Shown: in pieces, positions 42,094-51,465 of the stretch
How the letters are laid out: each line of letters starts with the position of its first letter
Numbering within the stretch: position 1 is the first letter of the stretch
Source of the DNA: Dactylosporangium roseum
Lineage (GTDB): Bacteria; Actinomycetota; Actinomycetes; Mycobacteriales; Micromonosporaceae
Assembly: GCF_025264685.1 (NCBI RefSeq)
Contig: NZ_CP073721.1
Span: 6,837,501-6,901,500 of the forward strand
Length of the DNA: 64,000 bases
Reading direction: 5' to 3'
The notes under the pieces: generated by a model
Seen by the model: only the letters and a program-made list of their open reading frames with translations
Database searches by the model: none
What the model was told of the DNA's origin: nothing
Program-made: the position numbers and the translations under genes

Positions 42094-43572
42094 CTACGCC
42101 CTGGGCGCCGGCGTCGACGGGGTGTCCGGCCGGGGGTCGGCCAGGGTGGCGCGGCGCATCCCGTACACGAGATAGAGCACCAGGCCGGCCACCATCCAGA
42201 TCAGGAACCGCACCCAGGTCACCACCGGCAGGTTGAGCATCAGCCACAGGCTGGCCAGCACGCTCGCCAGCGGCAGCCACGGCACGCCCGGCACCCGGAA
42301 CGCCCGGGGCAGGTCGGGCCGCTTCCGGCGCAGGACCACCACGCCGAGCGACACGACGACGAACGCGAACAGGGTTCCGATGCTCGTCAGCTCGGACAGC
42401 TCGGACAGCGGTACGAACCCGGCCAGCACGGCGACGATGACGCCGGTGATCGTGCTCATGACCCAGGGCGTGCCGAACCGCGGGTGGACCTTGGCGAGGA
42501 CGGGCGGCAGCAGTCCGTCGCGGGCCATCGCGAACGACACCCGCGACTGGCCGAGCAGCAGCACCAGGATGACCGACGTGATGCCGCAGACCGCGCCGAG
42601 CGCGATGAGGTCGGCGGCCCAGCCCTGGCCGACCACGTCGAACGCCTTCGCCAGCGGGGCGGCGGTGTCGAGGTCGGTGTACTTCACCATGCCCGTCACC
42701 ACGAACGACGTGGCCATGTAGAGCACCGCGCAGATGACCAGCGAGCCGATGATGCCCCACGGCACGTCGCGCTGCGGCCTGCGGGTCTCCTCCGCCGTGG
42801 TGGCCACGACGTCGAAGCCGATGTAGGCGAAGAAGACGATCGACGCGGCGGCGACGATGCCGAACCAGCCGAAGTGCTGCGGCGTCATCCCGACGAGGAT
42901 CTGCAGCAGCGGCGCGTCGGCGCCGGACTGCCGCTCGGCGGTCTCGGCCGGCGGGATGAACGGCTGGTAGTTGGCGGCCTTGACGAAGAACAACCCGAGG
43001 CCGATGACGAACAGCACGACGGCCACCTTGACGACGACCAGCGTGCCGGTCACCCGGCCGGAGAGTTTCGCACCCAGGATGCTGACGACCGTCAGGGCCA
43101 CGACGACGAAGATCGCACCCCAGTCCGGGACCGCCTTGTCCCCGGCGAGCCAGGTCGGCAGGTTGAGCAGGTCCTGGAGGTACGCCGACCAGCCCCGCGA
43201 CACCACCGCCGCACCGAGCGCCAGCTCGAGACAGAGGTCCCAGCCGATGATCCACGCGATGAACTGGCCGAGCGTGGCGTAGGAGAAGGTGTACGCCGAG
43301 CCGGCCACCGGCACGGTAGAGGCGAACTCCGCGTAACACAGCGCGGCCAGCGCACAGACGACCCCGGCCAGCGCGAACGACAGCACGATCGCCGGTCCGG
43401 CGTTGCGGGCGGCCTGCTGGCCGGTGAGCACGAAGATGCCGGTGCCGATGATCACACCGACGCCGAAGACGGTGAGGTCCACCGCGGACAGGTTCTTGCG
43501 CAGCCGCTGGCCGGGCTCGTCCGTGTCGTGCATGGACTGCTCGATCGACTTGGTCCGGAAGAGCGAGGACAT
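42094..43572 (-). CDS. APC-family amino-acid permease
   Basis: 492 residues from ATG 43572. Twelve or more membrane segments; VFGVGVIIGTGIFVLTG is the unwound helix 1 of APC transporters, and AYIGFDVVATTAEETRRPQRDVP marks helix 6. The look is closest to the cationic amino-acid (CAT/YfnA) subfamily. It follows the conservon on the same strand but is separated from it by a long imperfect palindrome, so it may be transcribed separately. Confidence 0.92.
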   Translation of the reverse strand: MSSLFRTKSIEQSMHDTDEPGQRLRKNLSAVDLTVFGVGVIIGTGIFVLTGQQAARNAGPAIVLSFALAGVVCALAALCYAEFASTVPVAGSAYTFSYATLGQFIAWIIGWDLCLELALGAAVVSRGWSAYLQDLLNLPTWLAGDKAVPDWGAIFVVVALTVVSILGAKLSGRVTGTLVVVKVAVVLFVIGLGLFFVKAANYQPFIPPAETAERQSGADAPLLQILVGMTPQHFGWFGIVAAASIVFFAYIGFDVVATTAEETRRPQRDVPWGIIGSLVICAVLYMATSFVVTGMVKYTDLDTAAPLAKAFDVVGQGWAADLIALGAVCGITSVILVLLLGQSRVSFAMARDGLLPPVLAKVHPRFGTPWVMSTITGVIVAVLAGFVPLSELSELTSIGTLFAFVVVSLGVVVLRRKRPDLPRAFRVPGVPWLPLASVLASLWLMLNLPVVTWVRFLIWMVAGLVLYLVYGMRRATLADPRPDTPSTPAPRA

Positions 43573-43627
43573 ACCGACGACATGCCCGCGGCGGTGCGCG
43601 CTTACACGTCGGCCGCCTCCACCGTGC

Positions 43628-43698
43628 CGATCTTGCAGTAATGGTGCCGAGACACTCCCTGAATACCCGGTTTGTTTGGCACCCCAACTGCAAGATCG
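43628..43698. repeat. Long imperfect palindrome between permease and cvnD
   Basis: CGATCTTGCAGT(aat)GGTGCC at 43628-43648 pairs with its near complement at 43678-43698, about 18 of 21 positions, around a 29-nt loop. It lies 20 bp after the cvnD stop and could terminate transcription, or be a REP-like element. Confidence 0.7.
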
Positions 43699-43718
43699 AT
43701 GCGCAACGAGCCGGCGCG

Positions 43719-44297
43719 CTAGGCCGGCACCCGCTTGAGCGTCATCACGTGCTCGACCAGCGCGATCAGCACGTCCTTGGCCGAGCGGCGGTCGCGGGCG
43801 TCGCACAGCACGACCGGCACGTCCGGGTCGAGGTCCAGCGCCTTCGCGATCGCCTCCGCGCTGTGCTTCTGGACGCCGTCGAAGCAGTTCACCGCGACGA
43901 GGAAGGGCGTCTTGCGCCGCTCGAAGTAGTCGACCGACGGGAAGCAGTCGGTCAACCTTCGAGTGTCCGCCAGCACGACCGCACCGAGCGCGCCCAGCGC
44001 CAGTTCGTCCCACAGGAACCAGAAACGGTGCTGACCCGGGGTGCCGAAGAGGTACAGCACGATGTCGTCGTTGATGCTGATCCGGCCGAAGTCCATGGCG
44101 ACCGTCGTGGTTCGCTTGTGCTCCACGCCGTTGACGTCGTCGACGAGGACCCCGGCGTTGGTCAGCACCTCCTCCGTCTGGAGGGGACGGATCTCGCTCA
44201 CCGCGCTCACCAGCGTGGTCTTGCCGACGCCGAACCCACCCGCGACGAGGATCTTCACCGCGAGGGGGATCGAGCCGTCAGAGCGCTCGGAGACCAT
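43719..44297 (-). CDS. cvnD: Conservon GTP-binding protein CvnD
   Basis: 192 residues from ATG 44297 (an in-frame alternative start lies two codons upstream). P-loop GGFGVGKTTL at about 20-29, switch II-like LFGTPGQHRFWF, and NCFD as the base-recognition motif. Conservon D proteins are small Ras-like GTPases that complex with CvnA-C at the membrane. Its start overlaps cvnC by 20 bp. No cytochrome P450 (CvnE) follows. Confidence 0.93.
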   Translation of the reverse strand: MVSERSDGSIPLAVKILVAGGFGVGKTTLVSAVSEIRPLQTEEVLTNAGVLVDDVNGVEHKRTTTVAMDFGRISINDDIVLYLFGTPGQHRFWFLWDELALGALGAVVLADTRRLTDCFPSVDYFERRKTPFLVAVNCFDGVQKHSAEAIAKALDLDPDVPVVLCDARDRRSAKDVLIALVEHVMTLKRVPA

Positions 44298-44658
44298 TGA
44301 CAACCGCCTTGAGGATGCGATCGTCGGGCCGCTGCGGCCCGACGGATTGTTCGTACTCCGGTTCGTGCATCTCGATGAGCCCCTGCTGGAGCAGGTCGCC
44401 CAGCAGGACGCGCACCACGCCGAGCGCGAGATCGAGATGGGAGGCGAGCTCGGCGACCGAGACCGGCTCGCGGGCGCGGGCGAGGATCGCCCGCTGCTCG
44501 GGCACCAGGTGCACCTCGCCGGCCCCGTCGGCCCGGCTCAGCACGAAGGCGACGAGGTCGAAGGCGCCGACCGCCGGCCGGGCCCGGCCGCCCGTCACCG
44601 CATACGGACGCACCACCGGGCCGGCCTCGGAGTCCAGCCAGTCGTGGTCACCCGACAT
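44278..44658 (-). CDS. cvnC: Conservon DUF742 protein CvnC
   Basis: 126 residues. DUF742 signatures VVRPYAVTGGRARP, LVPEQRAIL and VRVLLGDLLQQGLI; the C-terminal half is winged-helix-like. It overlaps cvnB by 11 bp. Partner in the membrane heterocomplex. Confidence 0.93.
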   Translation of the reverse strand: MSGDHDWLDSEAGPVVRPYAVTGGRARPAVGAFDLVAFVLSRADGAGEVHLVPEQRAILARAREPVSVAELASHLDLALGVVRVLLGDLLQQGLIEMHEPEYEQSVGPQRPDDRILKAVVNGLRAL

Positions 44659-45067
44659 CGGTGGGCGCGTCCGCTCGTGCCGGCGCGGTGAGGTACTGGC
44701 CGACCCTCGTCACCAGCATCGCCATCTCGTACGCGATGACCCCGATGTCGGAGTCGGCGGCGCTGAGCACCGCCAGACAAGCGCCCTGCCCGGCAGCGGT
44801 GACGAACAGGAACGAGTTGTCCATCTCCACGATGGTCTGACGGACCGACCCGCCGTTGAACTGCCGTCCGGCGCTGCGGGCCAGGCTCTGAAACCCGGAG
44901 GCCACGGCCGCGAGGTGTTCGGCGTCGTCGCGGCCGAGCTCGTCGGACGCGCCCATGAGCAGCCCGTCGGCGGAGAGCACGACGGCATGCTGGGCCGACT
45001 CGACCCGCTCGACGAGGTCGTCGAGAAGCCAGTCGAGCTTGCCGGTGCGGCTCGTCGAGTGCGTCAC
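44648..45067 (-). CDS. cvnB: Conservon roadblock/LC7 protein CvnB
   Basis: 139 residues with a roadblock/LC7 fold (LDWLLDDLVERVESAQHAVVLSADG start, GACLAVLSAADSDIGVIAYEM). Roadblock proteins act as regulators of small GTPases, here presumably CvnD. Start is directly adjacent to the cvnA stop. Confidence 0.93.
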   Translation of the reverse strand: MTHSTSRTGKLDWLLDDLVERVESAQHAVVLSADGLLMGASDELGRDDAEHLAAVASGFQSLARSAGRQFNGGSVRQTIVEMDNSFLFVTAAGQGACLAVLSAADSDIGVIAYEMAMLVTRVGQYLTAPARADAPTDVG

Positions 45068-47425
45068 CTATGCGTCCCTTTCCGGAGTGGATTGATCGTC
45101 GGCCAGCGCGGCGTCGCGACGCCCGCGCGTGAAGCCGGCCTGCAGCGACGACATCATCGCCCGCGTCTGCTCGGGCGAGCGGCCGCCGACGCCCGTGGTC
45201 GCGAACCGCGCCGCCGGGATGCCGTCGACGGTGTGCTCGTCGTCGGAGCGCTCACGCAACTGCGGTGCGAGGTTCGCCTGCCGCCGCCGCCTGGGCAGCC
45301 CGTCGTCCGTGAGCTCGGGCTCCTCCGGCCGCGGTGGTGGCGGTGGCGGTACCTCCAGGGTCTCCACCGCCTGCGGCTCGATCGTCAGTTGCGGCGGCGG
45401 GCCCACGTCCTCGATCGTCGGCCGCACCACGTCGGCGGCGTCCAGCTCGAGCACGGCCTCGACGGCGTCCGCCTGCTGCTCGGCCGCGGTCGAGGCGGTC
45501 AGCTCCGGTGGCGCACCGGCGATGAGGTGCGGCGGGATGAGCACGACCGCCGTCACACCGCCGTAGGCCGACGACCGCAGCGTCACCCGCACGCCGTGCC
45601 GGGCCGCGAGCAGCGCCACGACGAACAACCCCAGCCGGGCGCTGTTGCCGGGGTCGAAGTCCGGCGGGTGCAGCAGCCGCTGGTTGGCCTCCTCGATCGC
45701 CTCCGGCGCCATGCCCAGGCCGCGGTCCTCGATCTCGAGCGCGTAGCCGTTGGGCACCAACTGGCCGCTGATCTGTACCCGGGTGTGCGGCGGCGAGTAG
45801 GAGGTGGCGTTCTCGATGATCTCGGCGAGCAGATGGATGACGTCGGCGACGGCGCGGCCGACCAGCGACGCCTCCGGCAGCGCCAGGAACCCGACCCGCG
45901 CGTAGTCCTCGACCTCGGAGACCGCGCCGCGGACCACGTCGACCATCGGCACCGGGTTGCGCCAGCCGCGGCCGGGCGCCGCGCCGGCCAGGATGACCAG
46001 GTCCTCCGCGTGGCGGCGCATGCGGGTGGCGAGGTGGTCGACGCGGAAGAGGTCCTCCAGTTCCTCCGGATCGGTGGTGCGCCGCTCCATGCGGTCGAGC
46101 AGCGCGAGCTGCCGGTGCAGCAGCGTCTGGCTGCGCCGGGCGATGTTGAGGAAGACCTCGTTGAGACCGCGCCGAAGCTGGGCCTCGTGCGCGGCGGACT
46201 CGACGGCGGTGCGCTGGACGGCGCTGAACGCGTTGCCCACCTTGCCGATCTCGTCCGCGCCGTATTCCAGGGGCGGCGCCGCGGCGGCCACGTCGAGCTC
46301 CTCGCCGTGGCGCAGCCGGCCGACCAGCTCCGGCAGCCGCACGTCGGCGAGATTTTGCGCGTCCTGGCGCAGGCTGGTCAGGCGGCGGATGAGCGAGCGA
46401 CCGATCCGCACCGACAGCGCGATCGAGATCGCGACCGCGAGCAGGCCGAGCACCGTGGCGCCGACCAGGCGCACGATGATGCCGACGGCGACCGGCTCGG
46501 ACTCAGTGATGATCTTCGCGCCGGAGTCCAGGTCGAAGGTGCGTAGCTGTTCGGAGAGCTTGTCGTAGGCGTCGCGCCAGGCGGCGATGTCGATCGGCAG
46601 CGGCGCGGTGGCCCGCGCGTCGGCGAGGATGCGGTTCTCGAACTCCCGCACCCGCTTGTAGGCGTCGCCGGCGACGATGCCGTTCCAGATCGTGCGGCCC
46701 GGCTCCGGTAGCGCGGCCGTGGCCTCGGCGTAGGCGGTGCGTGCGGCCCCGATCGCCGCGATCAGGTCGGAGCTCTCCGTCTTGACGAACTTGCCGGCCG
46801 TGGCGACGCCGTTGACCAGTGCGTCTTCACGGGCGAACAGCTCCCGGGCACGGCTGGTGGCGATGACGGTGCGCCCGTCGCGGCTCAACTCGGCGTGGCT
46901 GATGCCGGGCAGCGCGTTGTACCACCGGTAGATCGCGTCGATCGGCCCCGCGTACATCTCCATGGCACCGGCCCGGTCGACCTGCCCGAGCCGGACGCCG
47001 GTCCGGCCGCCGGTGAGCTGGTCGAGCGACGTCAGCACCTCACGCAGCCGGCTGCGGGCGAGCTTCGGCAGGGCGTCCTGGACATCCTGGCGCTCGGCCC
47101 GGCCGCGGAAGTCGGCGACCGCCTTGTCGGTCTTCGTGCGCTGCTCGGCCAGGGCGGTGGTCGCCGGCTGGCCCTCCACGCGCCCGCTGGCGATGTAGAC
47201 CAGCGAGAGCTTGCGCTCGCGCTGGAGCTCGACGATGACCGTCTCGGACGGCTTGCCGGTCAGCTCGTAGTACGTCTTGCTGTCGAAGACGGCGAACGCG
47301 GCGCCCGCCGTGAGGCTCGTCGCGAAGATCCACATTCCCACGAGCGAGGCGATCGGCGGCAACAACAGCGCGATGATCTTCGCGCGGATCGACCACGTGC
47401 GGATTCTCCACGAGCGGCTCTTCAT
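45068..47425 (-). CDS. cvnA: Conservon sensor histidine kinase CvnA with nitrate/nitrite-sensing-like domain
   Basis: 785 residues. An N-terminal membrane helix (about 15-45), an extracellular NIT-type domain (50-300), a second helix (~325-347), HAMP, a helical dimerisation segment (NIARRSQTLLHRQLALLDRMER) and an HATPase with N-box AEIIENATSYSPP and G-box DRGLGM. The last ~130 residues are a Pro/Glu-rich tail (VPPPPPPRPEEPE). A phospho-His is not clear, as in other CvnA proteins, which resemble eukaryotic G-protein-linked receptors in function. First gene of the operon. Confidence 0.93.
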   Translation of the reverse strand: MKSRSWRIRTWSIRAKIIALLLPPIASLVGMWIFATSLTAGAAFAVFDSKTYYELTGKPSETVIVELQRERKLSLVYIASGRVEGQPATTALAEQRTKTDKAVADFRGRAERQDVQDALPKLARSRLREVLTSLDQLTGGRTGVRLGQVDRAGAMEMYAGPIDAIYRWYNALPGISHAELSRDGRTVIATSRARELFAREDALVNGVATAGKFVKTESSDLIAAIGAARTAYAEATAALPEPGRTIWNGIVAGDAYKRVREFENRILADARATAPLPIDIAAWRDAYDKLSEQLRTFDLDSGAKIITESEPVAVGIIVRLVGATVLGLLAVAISIALSVRIGRSLIRRLTSLRQDAQNLADVRLPELVGRLRHGEELDVAAAAPPLEYGADEIGKVGNAFSAVQRTAVESAAHEAQLRRGLNEVFLNIARRSQTLLHRQLALLDRMERRTTDPEELEDLFRVDHLATRMRRHAEDLVILAGAAPGRGWRNPVPMVDVVRGAVSEVEDYARVGFLALPEASLVGRAVADVIHLLAEIIENATSYSPPHTRVQISGQLVPNGYALEIEDRGLGMAPEAIEEANQRLLHPPDFDPGNSARLGLFVVALLAARHGVRVTLRSSAYGGVTAVVLIPPHLIAGAPPELTASTAAEQQADAVEAVLELDAADVVRPTIEDVGPPPQLTIEPQAVETLEVPPPPPPRPEEPELTDDGLPRRRRQANLAPQLRERSDDEHTVDGIPAARFATTGVGGRSPEQTRAMMSSLQAGFTRGRRDAALADDQSTPERDA

Positions 47426-47666
47426 GCGGTCCTCGATGGGTCGCTTGACAGGAGGGGGTATCGCTGCGGTTTTGCACTATCGGTGCTGCTTTTTGTGCTG
47501 CGGGAACCCGGTGTTCGTCGCACAGGGGGCAATATCTCCGGGGCATGATACGGACAGCCGGGCCGGGAAGTCATCAACGAGGTGTTCGGCGTTCCGGACC
47601 GGGCTCCTCCGTGATCTCCCCCGCGGCCCGGTGTGCGGGCCGCCTGATCTGGGCAGGGCGCCCGCC

Positions 47667-48065
47667 ATGCGTGGTGGACGGTGGATGTTCGCGATCGGCG
47701 CCTGGACGATGTGCACGGCGGCCCTGAGCGTGCTGGGGATCAGCAAGGCCGCGCACTTCCGGTCTGAGCTGTTGTCGTCCACGGTCCGCCGACCCGCGCC
47801 GGTGGTGGCCAGCGCCTCGCCGTCCGTGTCCCCGTCGCCCGCACCGCGGGTGCTGACCACGCCGGGCGGCAGCGTGGTGGCTCGCTGTGATTCCAAGCTG
47901 GTATGGGTCGACTGGTTGAGCCCGGCGGCCGGGTTCCGCGTGGAGGACGCCACCCACGGCCCGGCACCCGAGTCACGGGTGACCTTCAAGGCCGACGGCA
48001 AGCTGGTGCGCGTGGTCGTGCGCTGCGCCGCCGACGGGCCGCACGCCGAGGTGACGCCGGGCTGA
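47667..48065 (+). CDS. Small membrane-anchored or secreted protein
   Basis: 132 residues from ATG 47667. A signal anchor (FAIGAWTMCTAALSVLGI, 8-25) is followed by a Ser/Pro linker (SASPSVSPSPAP) and a ~70-residue beta-rich domain with two Cys (ARCDSKLVWVDWLSPAAGF and VVRCAADG). Unknown family. It is divergent from cvnA and converges with the AAA gene, 8 bp apart. Confidence 0.65.
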   Translation: MRGGRWMFAIGAWTMCTAALSVLGISKAAHFRSELLSSTVRRPAPVVASASPSVSPSPAPRVLTTPGGSVVARCDSKLVWVDWLSPAAGFRVEDATHGPAPESRVTFKADGKLVRVVVRCAADGPHAEVTPG

Positions 48066-48073
48066 GGCCGGTC

Positions 48074-49171
48074 CTACAGGTAGAGGCCGACCTTCGGCGG
48101 GTCGTCCTGGACCGCCACCCGGCCGGCGCCGTCGCGCAGCTCGTACAACTCGGCCAGCGTCGCGCCGTCCGGACCGATACCAGCCGCGGTGCCGAGCCAG
48201 GCCGCGGCCTCGCCGAACGGCAGCGGCGCCACGTACAACTGGGCCAGACACCGGCCGGGGCGGACCACCGCCGGGTGCAGCCGGGCCAGGTCCTCGTTGG
48301 TGGTGATCGCGACCAGCACGTCGCGGCCCTGGCCGAGCAGCCCGTCGGTCAGGTTGAGCAGGCGGGACAGCGCCTGCCCGCTCTCCTGCTTGGCCTCGCC
48401 GCGGATCAGCTCGTCACAGTCCTCCAGCAGCAACAGCCGCCACCGGCGCGGGCTGTCGTCGTCGCTGTCGACGCCGAGCGCGGTGTCCATGAGGTACGCC
48501 GGGTCGCGGAACAGCCGCTCCGGGTCGAGCACGCAGTCGACCTGGCACCAGCCGTGCCACTCCCGCGCGATCGTGCGCAGCAGTGTGGTCTTACCGGTGC
48601 CGGGCGGCCCGTGCAGCAGCAGGAGCCGGCCGCCGACCTGGTCCGCGGTCGTCGCGATCAGCCGGTCGAGGGCCTCGGCGGTCTTGGCGGCGTAGTTGCC
48701 CCGGATCTCGCCCCACGACTGGGCGGTGATCTGGCGCGACCTGCGGCGCGGGCCGTGCTGGCCGTGGTGCCAGAACCCGATCTCGACCGACGCGGCGGAC
48801 TGCGGCGGCGGCTCCTCGGCCCCGGCGACGGCGGATTCCAGGATGCGCTCGGCCAGGTCGGGGTCGACGGCGGTGACCGTCACCGAGCCGTTGCGGCTGT
48901 GGTGCCAGCGGGTCGCGCGCAGTGTCCAGCCGTCGCCGGCCGCGAGCGTGGCGCGGTCCTGGTCGTCGACGGCCTCGCGGAGCACGGTCGAGCCGGCCGG
49001 CAGCAGGGTCGCGTCCTTGCGCAGATTGGTCAGGCGCTTCGTGCGGGCGTGCGGCTGCTGGCCGCTGACGAAGGCCGACAGCGCCAGGACGTCGAGCACG
49101 TCGAGCACGCTGTCGCCGTCGTCGACCCAGGAGGCGACGGGGAGGGCGGTGGCCGGATCGACATGACGCAT
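48074..49171 (-). CDS. AAA ATPase with DUF5925 domain
   Basis: 365 residues from ATG 49171. N-terminal DUF5925 (about 15-150) then an AAA core with Walker A GPPGTGKT (188-195), Walker B LLLLEDCDELI and sensor 1 VAITTNED. A typical actinobacterial protein of unknown function; the ED pair in Walker B and an Arg in the VRPGRC motif suggest an active hexameric ATPase. It follows the PfkB-type gene by 11 bp, so the two are likely co-transcribed. Confidence 0.88.
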   Translation of the reverse strand: MRHVDPATALPVASWVDDGDSVLDVLDVLALSAFVSGQQPHARTKRLTNLRKDATLLPAGSTVLREAVDDQDRATLAAGDGWTLRATRWHHSRNGSVTVTAVDPDLAERILESAVAGAEEPPPQSAASVEIGFWHHGQHGPRRRSRQITAQSWGEIRGNYAAKTAEALDRLIATTADQVGGRLLLLHGPPGTGKTTLLRTIAREWHGWCQVDCVLDPERLFRDPAYLMDTALGVDSDDDSPRRWRLLLLEDCDELIRGEAKQESGQALSRLLNLTDGLLGQGRDVLVAITTNEDLARLHPAVVRPGRCLAQLYVAPLPFGEAAAWLGTAAGIGPDGATLAELYELRDGAGRVAVQDDPPKVGLYL

Positions 49172-49182
49172 GCTCTCCAGGA

Positions 49183-50211
49183 TCAGGCTGGTTCTCCTTC
49201 CAGTACACCAATTTTCCCGGCGGCCTCGGCAGTTCTCACCAGCAACGGCGGGCACACGGCGGTGCCCGTGCCGCGGATCGCCATCGTCGCGCAGCGCTGC
49301 GCGACGCCGGCCGACTCGGGAATGTCCGCGCCGGCCAGGCGGGCGAGCACGAACCCGGCCGCGTACGCCCCGCCGGCACCGGCCGCGTGACTGCGCCGGG
49401 CCGGTGCAGCAGAGGTGTGCGCGGTCGCGCCGTCCTGCGTCATCACGACCGAGCCCTCCGCGTCGAGCGTCACCGCGACGATCGCCGCTCCGGTGTGCCG
49501 CAGCAGCAGCCCGCGGGCCGCCCCGATCGCGCCGATGCGGTCCTCGTCCACGGCGACCGGGGCCGCCTCGCCGAGGACGCGGCACGCCTCGGCGTAGCTC
49601 GGCGTCACCAGGTCGGGGCCGATCGGCGCCCACGGGCCGAGGTTGTGCGCGTCGACGGCGAGCAGCGGCAGGTCGAGCCGGCGCGTGGCGAGCACGGCGC
49701 GGACCGCCGGACCGAGGGTGCCGATGCCGTAGTCGCAGACGACCACCGCGTCGGGCCGCTCGCCGAGGGCCTCGTCGAGGCGGCGCACGACCGACTCGGC
49801 GGCCGACGGCGGCAACGGCGCGGTGTCGCCGTCGTCGAAGCGGACGAGCACGTGTTCCTCGGCGACCACCCGGCGCTTGGTGACGGTGCGGCGGCCCACG
49901 GCGGTGACCAGCCGATCGGCGACGCCGCTGTCCCAGACGCAGGTACGCAGCCGGGCACCGTCGTCGTCGTCACCGACGGCGCCCACGAGCGTGGTACGGG
50001 CACCGAGCGCGGCGAGGTTGGCGGCGGTGTTGGCGGCGCCACCACACACCTCCCGGGTGACGTCGAGCGCGATCACGGGGATCGGCGCCTCGCGGCTCAG
50101 GCGGGTCGGCGTGCCGGCGAGCCAGCCGTCGAGCAGGGCGTCGCCGACGACGAGCACGGAGGCGTCACGCCACGCCGCGGCGAGTGCGGAGAAATTACCT
50201 GGGGACCTCAC
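49183..50211 (-). CDS. PfkB-family carbohydrate kinase homologue lacking the catalytic Asp
   Basis: 342 residues from GTG 50211. The fold resembles domain I of the heptose-7-phosphate kinase RfaE/HldE (VVGDALLDGWLAG, CGGAANTAANLAALGA, LLAVDAHN). The second PfkB signature, normally GAGD, reads AAGAGGAYAAGF, with Gly281 (codon GGG) in place of the Asp that acts as catalytic base. The oxyanion-hole glycines remain. It may have lost kinase activity or keep a sensory role. The downstream neighbour is an AAA ATPase, so a regulatory pair is possible. Confidence 0.8.
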   Translation of the reverse strand: MRSPGNFSALAAAWRDASVLVVGDALLDGWLAGTPTRLSREAPIPVIALDVTREVCGGAANTAANLAALGARTTLVGAVGDDDDGARLRTCVWDSGVADRLVTAVGRRTVTKRRVVAEEHVLVRFDDGDTAPLPPSAAESVVRRLDEALGERPDAVVVCDYGIGTLGPAVRAVLATRRLDLPLLAVDAHNLGPWAPIGPDLVTPSYAEACRVLGEAAPVAVDEDRIGAIGAARGLLLRHTGAAIVAVTLDAEGSVVMTQDGATAHTSAAPARRSHAAGAGGAYAAGFVLARLAGADIPESAGVAQRCATMAIRGTGTAVCPPLLVRTAEAAGKIGVLEGEPA

Positions 50212-50241
50212 CGCACGCGCGTACCCGGCCCCGCGCGAATC

Positions 50242-51387
50242 ATGCCCTGCGACAATTGGCTGATCGAACGCGTAGACGTGGCGATCATCGGCGGTGGGAT
50301 GGCCGGCCTCTCCCTCGCCGCGGAACTCGCCGAACTGGACGGCCGGTTGGTGGAGCGCTCGGGTGGCACCCGGGCGCCGTTGCACGTCGCGGTGCTCGAG
50401 CGGGAGAACCAGTTCGGCTACCACACCACCGGCCGATCGGCCGCCGCGCTGCTGGAGAGTTACGGCACCCGGGAGGTCCGTGCCCTGACCCGCGCGTCGC
50501 GCACGATCCTCGACGCGCTGGGTGCCGAGTCGGGCCGGCCGCTGCTGCGGACCCGGCCACTCGTCTGGGTCGCGCGCGAGGACCAGCTCGACGCCCTCAA
50601 CGCGCTGCTGACCGCCAACCCGGCGCTGCGGGCCGTCGACCGGGTCGGCGCCCGGACGCTCTGCCCGGCCCTGCGCCCGGCCGCCGTCGCCCGCGCCGCC
50701 GTGGAGCGCACCGCGCAGGACGTGGACGTCGAGGCACTGCAGCAGTTGTACCGCGCCCGGGCCGCCGCGGCCGGCGTCGCGCTGCGCACCGCGATCGGCC
50801 TCGAGTCCGGTGAGCGGGACGCCGACGGCTGGCGGCTCACCACCGACCGCGGCGACCTGCGTGCCGGCCTGGTCGTCAACGCCGCCGGCGCCTGGGCCGA
50901 CGCGGTGGCCGGCCGGCTCGGCGTGCCGGCCGCCGGCCTGACCCCGCTGCGCCGGACGGTCGCGATCGTCAACGCGGCCGGCGTGCCGCCGGCCTGGCCG
51001 CTCGTGCTGGACATGGGCGACCGTTTCTACTTCCGCCCCGCGAGCGGTGGCCTGCTGATGTCTCCCGCCGACGAGACCCCGTCGCCGCCGGCCGACGCGG
51101 TGGCGTCGCCCGGCGCGGTGGCGCTGGCGGTGGAGCGCGTCCGCGAGGTGACGACGCTCGACCTCGGCCCGGTGCGCACGAGCTGGGCCGGACTGCGCAC
51201 GTTCACGGCGGACCGCAACCCGATGGTGGGGCCGGACCCGAAACAGGAGGGCTTCTTCTGGTTCGCCGGCCAGGGTGGTACGGGCATCCAGACCGCGCCG
51301 GCCCTGGCCCGCCTGGCGGCGTCGATCCTGCTCGGCGAGCCGTACGAGGTGCCCGGCCTCCGCAGGTCCGCCCTCGCCCCGCGCTGA
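50242..51387 (+). CDS. FAD-dependent oxidoreductase (DAO/glycine-oxidase type)
   Basis: 381 residues from ATG 50242. Dinucleotide-binding motif IIGGGMAGLS at about 13-22, NAAGAWADAVAGRLG in the middle, and the C-terminal FAD segment GQGGTGIQTAP. The family oxidises D-amino acids, glycine or related amines with FAD. It stands alone, divergent from the PfkB-type gene, with 30 bp between starts. Confidence 0.9.
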   Translation: MPCDNWLIERVDVAIIGGGMAGLSLAAELAELDGRLVERSGGTRAPLHVAVLERENQFGYHTTGRSAAALLESYGTREVRALTRASRTILDALGAESGRPLLRTRPLVWVAREDQLDALNALLTANPALRAVDRVGARTLCPALRPAAVARAAVERTAQDVDVEALQQLYRARAAAAGVALRTAIGLESGERDADGWRLTTDRGDLRAGLVVNAAGAWADAVAGRLGVPAAGLTPLRRTVAIVNAAGVPPAWPLVLDMGDRFYFRPASGGLLMSPADETPSPPADAVASPGAVALAVERVREVTTLDLGPVRTSWAGLRTFTADRNPMVGPDPKQEGFFWFAGQGGTGIQTAPALARLAASILLGEPYEVPGLRRSALAPR

Positions 51388-51465
51388 CCTCTCCGCGGCT
51401 TTAGCCGGGCTTTGCCCCTTTTCACCGGTAGCATCAACGTTACGTGCTTGCGGGTTGGGGGTGAC

